From the NCBI GenBank assembly GCA_002293665.1, contig DBDQ01000107.1, forward strand, positions 1 through 17,505: DNA of 17,505 bases. Reading direction: 5' to 3'. Of the stretch, positions 13,047 through 17,505 are shown one piece after another. The notes beneath the pieces are model-generated. The model was not told the origin of the DNA and did no database searches. It worked only from the letters and a program-made list of their open reading frames with translations. How positions within the stretch are numbered: position 1 is the stretch's first letter; each line of letters begins with the position of its first letter. A program made the translations under genes and the position numbers. This stretch comes from Alistipes sp. UBA928 (GTDB lineage: Bacteria; Bacteroidota; Bacteroidia; Bacteroidales; Rikenellaceae).

Positions 13047-14451
13047 AGCCATTCACGGCTTTCGCAATCTCGTCGGGGGTGATGGGAACTCGGCGGGCCC
13101 CCAACAGGCGGTTACCGTCGGGGGTGATGAGCATGTCGTCCTCGAGGCGTATACCGCCGAAGTCGAGGTAGCTCTCCACGCGGGCGAAGTCGATGAAACC
13201 CGCGGCGATCTTACCAAGGGTACCTCCTCCGGCTCCCTCACTGGAGCGCCATTTGTCGATGAGGGCGGGAACAAAATAGATGCCCGGCTCGACCGACACC
13301 ACCATCCCCGCCTCGAGCCGCCGTCCCATGCGGCAGGCGCTGCACGATGGGTGGGTCGAACGCGGTGTCTCCTCGTCATAGCCGACGTAGTTTTCGCCAA
13401 TATCCTCCATGTCGTGCACGTCGAGGCCCATGAGGTGGCCCAAGCCGTGGGGCATGAAGAGCGAGTGTGCTCCGGCGGCCACGGCGTCGTCAATAGACCC
13501 GCGAATCAACCCCAGCGAGCGCAAACCATCGACCAGCACCCGTGCGGAGGCGAGGTGTACGTCGACGTAGCGCACGTCTGGCGTCGCGATGTCGAAGGCG
13601 AGGTTGTTGGCCGCCAGCACAATGTCGTAAATATCTTTCTGCCGCGCGGTGAACCTGCCGCCGACGGGTATCGTGCGCGTGAAGTCGCTTGCGTATCCAC
13701 TCGTGGCCTCGGCCCCGGCGTCGACTAGTAGCATGCGTCCCGCCTCGAGCACCCCGCTGTGGTTGTGGTTGTGGAGGGTTTCGCCGTGCTGCGACACTAT
13801 CGGATGGAACGACACTCCCCAGCCGCGCTGCAGGGAGACGCCTTCTATGGCTCCGGCGATCTCGCGCTCGGTGACCCCGAGGTGGCACATGCTCATGGCG
13901 AGGGTGTGCATCTCGTAGCCCGTGGCGCATGCCTCCTCGATCTGTTCGATCTCCTCGTCCGACTTTTTGTCGCGCATCGACACCACGGCGCGGATCAAAT
14001 CGACGGAGGGCGCGGCGCCGGCGGGTAGCATCGTGCCCAACAGCAACTTCGTCTCGCCGCGATAGGGCGGCAGGAAGTGAACCTTGCGTTCACGTGCCAC
14101 AGCCTCCCCCACCCCGGCGGCAAAGGCAGCGAACGGGGCGGTGCGCATGACGCCGACACTTGCGGCGAGATCGCCGATCCGGGGCTGCGGCCCCATCCAG
14201 ATGATGTCGTCCACGGTGAAGTCATTGCCGAAGAGTGTCGCCTCGCCAGTGTCGGTGTCGATCACCGCGGCGAGGCCCGGGACGCTCAGGCCGAAATAGT
14301 AGAGAAACGTGCTGTCCTGCCTGAAATGGTAGGTGTTGCCCCGGTAGTTCACGGGCGACTCGACGTGGCCCGGCAGCACGATAAGGCCCCGGCCCTCCAT
14401 TTTGCGCGCAAGCTCGGCGCGCCTTGCGATGTAGGTCTCTTTCTTAAACAT
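13045..14451 (-). CDS. Xaa-Pro aminopeptidase (aminopeptidase P, M24B)
   Basis: A 468-residue cytoplasmic metallopeptidase that removes N-terminal residues preceding proline. The N-terminal creatinase-like domain contains NYRGNTYHFRQDSTFLYYFG (36-54). The pita-bread catalytic domain has all five metal ligands: D244 (LLVDAGAE), D256 (SDFTRT), H339 (GLGHLMGLDVHD), E388 (SVEPGIYF) and E437 (GGIRLEDDMLIT). Supporting His residues occur in SFHPIVSQHGETLHNHNH. Length matches the family (about 440-470). The open frame extends to 14502; ATG 14451 is preferred because MFKKETYIARRAEL is the usual beginning. That start overlaps the U32 gene's stop by 8 nt, so the two are one translational unit. Convergent with the ribH operon. 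Confidence 0.93.
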   Translation of the reverse strand: MFKKETYIARRAELARKMEGRGLIVLPGHVESPVNYRGNTYHFRQDSTFLYYFGLSVPGLAAVIDTDTGEATLFGNDFTVDDIIWMGPQPRIGDLAASVGVMRTAPFAAFAAGVGEAVARERKVHFLPPYRGETKLLLGTMLPAGAAPSVDLIRAVVSMRDKKSDEEIEQIEEACATGYEMHTLAMSMCHLGVTEREIAGAIEGVSLQRGWGVSFHPIVSQHGETLHNHNHSGVLEAGRMLLVDAGAEATSGYASDFTRTIPVGGRFTARQKDIYDIVLAANNLAFDIATPDVRYVDVHLASARVLVDGLRSLGLIRGSIDDAVAAGAHSLFMPHGLGHLMGLDVHDMEDIGENYVGYDEETPRSTHPSCSACRMGRRLEAGMVVSVEPGIYFVPALIDKWRSSEGAGGGTLGKIAAGFIDFARVESYLDFGGIRLEDDMLITPDGNRLLGARRVPITPDEIAKAVNG

Positions 14452-15703
14452 GGCTTTCAACGATTTTATAGAGTTTATCTCCGCGACGGAGGAGGATACC
14501 ACCGGTTTTTATCGAACAATATACGCCTTGCGGGGCGCTGTCGGCGGGTTTTTCCGCCACGTAGACCTCGACCGCGGCAATCTCGGCAGCACCGGTGGTT
14601 TCGCCCAGCACCACCACATCGCTACCGCTCTCGAGCGGCGATGCCTCGACGAGTATCTCGGCCACTCCAATCTTTCGGAAGAAATTCGTCACCTTGCCCA
14701 CATAGACTTTGCGCCGTGTAGCCGACGAGCCGTAACTGCGCGTAAGTTCGGGCACCGGCTCCCCGAGGTAGTAGCCGCCCCAGAATCCGCGGTTGAACAC
14801 CTCCGCAAGGCGTACCATCCACCCGTCGATGCGCTCCTGCGTGAAACCGTCGCCATCGCTTTCGCAGATCGCTCTCACCGCCTGGTCGTAGACCTCGACG
14901 ACACGCTTGACATACTCGGCCGAGCGCGCCCGCCCCTCGATCTTGAGCACCCGCACCCCTGCGCCGATCATGCGGTCGAGGAACGGCAGTGTGCAGAGGT
15001 CTTTGGGCGAGAGGAGGCGGTTGTTTTCGACTAAAATCTCGTTGCCCGTTTCGGGATCGTGCAACGTCCATCCCCGGCGGCAGAGCTGCATGCACGCCCC
15101 GCGGTTGGCGGCGTTGCCGTTGTCGTGTAGGCTTAGGTAGCACTTGCCCGACACCGCCATGCAGAGCGCGCCGTGGGCAAACATCTCTATCTTGACGAGT
15201 TCGCCCCCGGGGCCGCGAATATCCCTGCGCTCGATGGCGCGACCGATCTCGGCCACCTGGTCGAGATTCAGTTCGCGCGCGAGTACAATGGTGTCGGCAA
15301 ACCGGGAGTAGAATCGCACGGAGTCGATGTTGGAGATGTTGAGTTGTGTCGATATGTGCACATCCATGCCGCCTTCGCGGGCGAACATTATTACCGACTG
15401 GTCGGAGGCTATGACGGCGTCGACTCCCACGGCGGTGGCACGTTCGATGACGCGGTGCATGAGCTGCATCTCGTCGTCGTAAATGACGGTGTTGAGCGTC
15501 ACGTAGCTCTTGGCACCGCGCGCACGGGCCCGGCGGACTATCTCGCCCATGTCGTCGAGCGAAAAGTTGGCCGACGAACGTGCCCGCATGTTGAGCCCCT
15601 CGACCCCGAAATAGATCGAATCGGCCCCGGCGTCGAGCGCTGCCGCCAGCGCCTCCCATGATCCCACGGGGGCCATTATTTCTATATCTTTGCGTGTCAA
15701 CAT
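14444..15703 (-). CDS. U32-family protein (PrtC/TrhP-like), likely iron-sulfur
   Basis: A 419-residue protein. The N-terminal TIM-barrel half begins IEIMAPVGSWEALAAAL and DAGADSIYFGV. The U32 signature EMFAHGALCMAVSGKCYLS (173-191) is complete. Cysteines C181, C188, C204/C208 and C237 (SPKDLCTLP) are spaced much like the [4Fe-4S] ligands described in the U32 members UbiU and UbiV. The C-terminal beta region (333-415, YVGKVTNFF to LLRRGDKLYKI) is as in tRNA-hydroxylation members (TrhP). P. gingivalis PrtC was described as a collagenase, but later work on the family points to prephenate-dependent tRNA U34 hydroxylation, which I favour. ATG 15703 begins 10 nt after the LRR gene's stop; the in-frame extension to 15787 lies inside that gene. 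Overlaps the aminopeptidase start by 8 nt. Confidence 0.88.
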   Translation of the reverse strand: MLTRKDIEIMAPVGSWEALAAALDAGADSIYFGVEGLNMRARSSANFSLDDMGEIVRRARARGAKSYVTLNTVIYDDEMQLMHRVIERATAVGVDAVIASDQSVIMFAREGGMDVHISTQLNISNIDSVRFYSRFADTIVLARELNLDQVAEIGRAIERRDIRGPGGELVKIEMFAHGALCMAVSGKCYLSLHDNGNAANRGACMQLCRRGWTLHDPETGNEILVENNRLLSPKDLCTLPFLDRMIGAGVRVLKIEGRARSAEYVKRVVEVYDQAVRAICESDGDGFTQERIDGWMVRLAEVFNRGFWGGYYLGEPVPELTRSYGSSATRRKVYVGKVTNFFRKIGVAEILVEASPLESGSDVVVLGETTGAAEIAAVEVYVAEKPADSAPQGVYCSIKTGGILLRRGDKLYKIVESHV

Positions 15704-15713
15704 ATCATTAAAT

Positions 15714-16574
15714 CTAAGTGCCAAATACCCTCCAGCCTTTCGCCGCGGCGATGGAGGCATCGGCTGCCGCAGTTCCCGGATTGCCATCGTACCATACCTC
15801 GCGATACTTCCCTTCTTCGTTTATTGCGGGCAGTTTCGAAAGTATCGCGCTTATGGCATGAGCGTCCAGTTTGTTGCCGGAGCAGACCAGGCTGGTGAGC
15901 TCGGGAAAAACACTCACGCCGAGCGAGGTGATTTGATTATGGTTGCAAGACAGCTCTGTCAGTGCGATGTTTTTACTCACATCGAGCGTGGTGAGTGCAT
16001 TGACTGCGCATTCCAGGACCGTCAGTGCGGGATTACCGCTCACATCGAGCTCCGTGAGTGAATTGGCACTGCAGTTTAATTCGACAAGTTCGGGATTTCC
16101 GCTCACGTCGAGTGCGGTAAGACGATTTTCGTAGCAATACAACTCTGTCAATGCACTGTTTTTGCTCACGTCGAGCGAGGTGAGGTGATTATAGGTGCAG
16201 TCGAGATATTTCAACGCTGTTATCCCGTTCAGGCACAGTTCAGTTGCTTGGAACCCGAAGATGTCCAGTCCGGTGAAGTCGCCGGTAATAACGATGGTTT
16301 TTATATTGTAATCGGGCGCGTAGGTATGCGAAAAGCGGTCAAGTATAAAGTCGCCGAGAAGATCTAAATCGCGCGGCCTGACCGTCACAGGCTCCGAACC
16401 GTCGCCCCAGTCGATGACTATCTCGCCACGACCGGCTAGTCCGATCTCGATTTCGTTCGCAATATCGGTGGTGATCTCGACCGTGGGCAACGAACTCATC
16501 CCGGTCTGTTCCGGCCTTTGTGCGCCGCAACAGATCAGTGCAATGAGGGTCGAAATGAGGATCGTGTGTTTCAT
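15714..16574 (-). CDS. leucine-rich repeat lipoprotein, probably surface or periplasmic
   Basis: A 286-residue protein with a signal sequence (KHTILISTLIALICCG). Cleavage before C16 would make it a lipoprotein, although Cys at minus 1 is unusual. After a linker comes a beta domain with VIDWGDGSEPVTV and HTYAPDYNIKTIVITGDFTG, a pattern common in Bacteroidetes surface proteins. Five in-phase 21-residue leucine-rich repeats follow (136-240), for example VSGNPELVELNCSANSLTELD, on the frame LxxLxCxxNxLxxLDVSxN. A capping region ends WRVFGT. Such proteins usually bind proteins or host ligands; no enzymatic role is visible. It lies between a prenyl synthetase and the U32 gene on the same strand, an odd setting for a surface protein. 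Co-transcription is possible. A weak GAACTTTG box lies 26 nt upstream of the ATG. Confidence 0.8.
   Translation of the reverse strand: MKHTILISTLIALICCGAQRPEQTGMSSLPTVEITTDIANEIEIGLAGRGEIVIDWGDGSEPVTVRPRDLDLLGDFILDRFSHTYAPDYNIKTIVITGDFTGLDIFGFQATELCLNGITALKYLDCTYNHLTSLDVSKNSALTELYCYENRLTALDVSGNPELVELNCSANSLTELDVSGNPALTVLECAVNALTTLDVSKNIALTELSCNHNQITSLGVSVFPELTSLVCSGNKLDAHAISAILSKLPAINEEGKYREVWYDGNPGTAAADASIAAAKGWRVFGT
15855..16169 (-). repeat. tandem 63-bp coding repeats of the LRR protein
   Basis: Five consecutive 63-nt units encode the 21-residue LRRs. Units share the minus-strand core encoding LDVSxN; on the plus strand this appears as CGCTCACATCGAG or CTCACGTCGAG variants near 15980, 16040, 16100 and 16170. 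The units are diverged, so the array looks old rather than freshly expanded. Confidence 0.75.
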
Positions 16575-16599
16575 GGCCTGTCAAAATATGTCGGTTCTG

Positions 16600-16607
16600 C
16601 AAAGTTC
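16600..16607 (-). promoter_or_regulatory. weak minus-7 box for the LRR gene
   Basis: On the minus strand GAACTTTG, one mismatch to TAnnTTTG, 26 nt before ATG 16574. No minus-33 element. Confidence 0.25.
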
Positions 16608-16628
16608 GCACGGTGCAAGGACAGCGGT

Positions 16629-17505
16629 CTACTTAGTCCGGCCTAGCTGGCCGAGGGCGAAGGCTTTGAACTCCTCGATGCGGGGTGGGGAGACAGAACC
16701 AGCGAGGGCGTCGAGCGCGGTGGCCGCCTCGGTGAAACGGCGCGTGATCTCCTCCTCTACCGCGGCCCGCACTCCGTAGCGTTCGTAGAGCGCCAACACC
16801 CGTGCGATCTTCTCCGCGTTGTCGTAGCGCAGGTCTTTGTGGATCATCGCCAGTTCGGCCCGGTCGTCGGGCGATGCCGCGGCCAGGGCTTTCATCTTCA
16901 GGAAGGTCTTCTTACCCTCAAGTATGTCGCCGCCTACAGCCTTGCCCAACCGCTCGTCGCCGAAGCTGTCGAGCAGGTCATCCTGCATCTGGAAAGCGAC
17001 GCCGAACTGCAACGCGAACTCACGCAGGCACGCCATGTCACTTTCCGAAGCGCCCCCGATCACGGCTCCCATCGCCACGGCCCCCACGAAGAGCGCCGCC
17101 GTTTTGAGTTCGATCATCGTGGTGTGCTCGGCGACGGTGATTCGTTCGCGCGCCTCGAAGTCCATGTCGAGCTGCTGCCCCTCGCACACCTTCACAGCGG
17201 CCTCGTTGAAGCTACCGATCACGGCGGAAAGCAGCGCGGGAGCCGACCGTGCGAGCTCGCGGTAGGAGTATATCATCAGCGAGTCGCCCGACAGAGTGGC
17301 CGTGTTGGCCCCCCACCTGCGGAACACCGACTCGCGGCCGCGCCGGGTCGGGGCGTTGTCCATGATGTCGTCGTGGATGAGGGTGAAGTTGTGGAACATC
17401 TCGATGGCGGCGGCGGCGGGAAGCGCCCCGCTAACGTCGTCGTGCCACAGTCCACACGCACCCAACACGAACAGCGGACGAAGGCGTTTGCCTCCGTCGG
17501 CCATC
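16629..17505 (-). CDS. polyprenyl diphosphate synthase (trans-isoprenyl synthetase), 5' end outside window
   Basis: The C-terminal 291 residues or more of an all-trans polyprenyl synthetase, which condenses isopentenyl diphosphate onto allylic diphosphates. The first visible residues GGKRLRP are the conserved substrate-binding start of region I. The FARM motif is HDDIMDNAPTRRG and the second Asp-rich motif is FQMQDDLLDSFGD. LKTAALF and GKKTFL also fit. The Met at 17504 is internal: family members have some 35-50 residues before GGKRLRP, so the gene continues beyond the window edge. FARM is DDxxD without the two-residue insertion of E. coli IspA, with Phe five residues before the first Asp. 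This would suit a short-chain (C15-C20) product, but chain length cannot be assigned safely. It is transcribed toward the LRR and U32 genes with a 54-bp gap. Confidence 0.92.
   Translation of the reverse strand, partial: MADGGKRLRPLFVLGACGLWHDDVSGALPAAAAIEMFHNFTLIHDDIMDNAPTRRGRESVFRRWGANTATLSGDSLMIYSYRELARSAPALLSAVIGSFNEAAVKVCEGQQLDMDFEARERITVAEHTTMIELKTAALFVGAVAMGAVIGGASESDMACLREFALQFGVAFQMQDDLLDSFGDERLGKAVGGDILEGKKTFLKMKALAAASPDDRAELAMIHKDLRYDNAEKIARVLALYERYGVRAAVEEEITRRFTEAATALDALAGSVSPPRIEEFKAFALGQLGRTK

Noticed and set aside
1..17505. CRISPR arrays, tRNA or rRNA genes, prophage or defence islands
   Set aside because: No regularly spaced repeats, cloverleaf-like sequence, rRNA signatures or phage genes were seen on reading. 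The 63-bp repeats are coding LRRs.

Overview
The window reads as a chromosomal segment of a Bacteroidales bacterium. The evidence is the start-site signals (recurring TAnnTTTG minus-7 boxes and almost no Shine-Dalgarno sequences) and the gene families: a Bacteroidetes-type phosphoethanolamine transferase, a U32 peptidase of the PrtC type, a TPR protein directly before ribH, and an LRR lipoprotein with a WGDGS motif. The GC-rich coding regions would suit Rikenellaceae such as Alistipes, but the genus is a guess.

Layout. Positions 1-602 hold the 3' part of an IS1595-type transposase broken by a one-base frameshift. Positions 621-5815 (minus strand) are a cell-envelope block: an overlapping pair encoding a membrane-anchored PHP-domain protein and a lipid A phosphoethanolamine transferase, a gene-poor 600 bp stretch, and a large O-antigen ligase-like (Wzy_C) protein with a C-terminal TPR domain. 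Between this block and a plus-strand clpA/clpC-like unfoldase (6190-8589) lies a 3' remnant of a gene for an NADase-type discoidin (glycan-binding) protein, too short to stand out as an ORF. The unfoldase lacks the ClpC middle domain and is followed by a good intrinsic terminator. A compact regulatory region (8700-8848) with two minus-7 boxes and three potential hairpins leads into cutC.

Positions 9662-11911 are a divergent housekeeping locus. recF and a DUF721/DciA-like gene overlap by ATGA on the minus strand. A TPR membrane protein and ribH lie one base apart on the plus strand. A small, internally duplicated membrane protein follows and ends at a strong hairpin terminator. Positions 13045-17504 are all on the minus strand. 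In transcription order they are a partial polyprenyl synthetase, an LRR lipoprotein, a U32-family protein and an M24B aminopeptidase P; the last two overlap by 8 nt.

The genes form three themes: outer-membrane glycolipid modification, protein quality control, and core metabolism/replication. I see no CRISPR array, tRNA, rRNA, prophage or obvious defence system. The points most worth pursuing are the coupled PHP-EptA pair, the Wzy_C-TPR protein lacking the usual ligase His, the ClpC-like protein without an M domain, the NADase-type remnant, and the possible short RNA or attenuator ahead of an apparently leaderless cutC.
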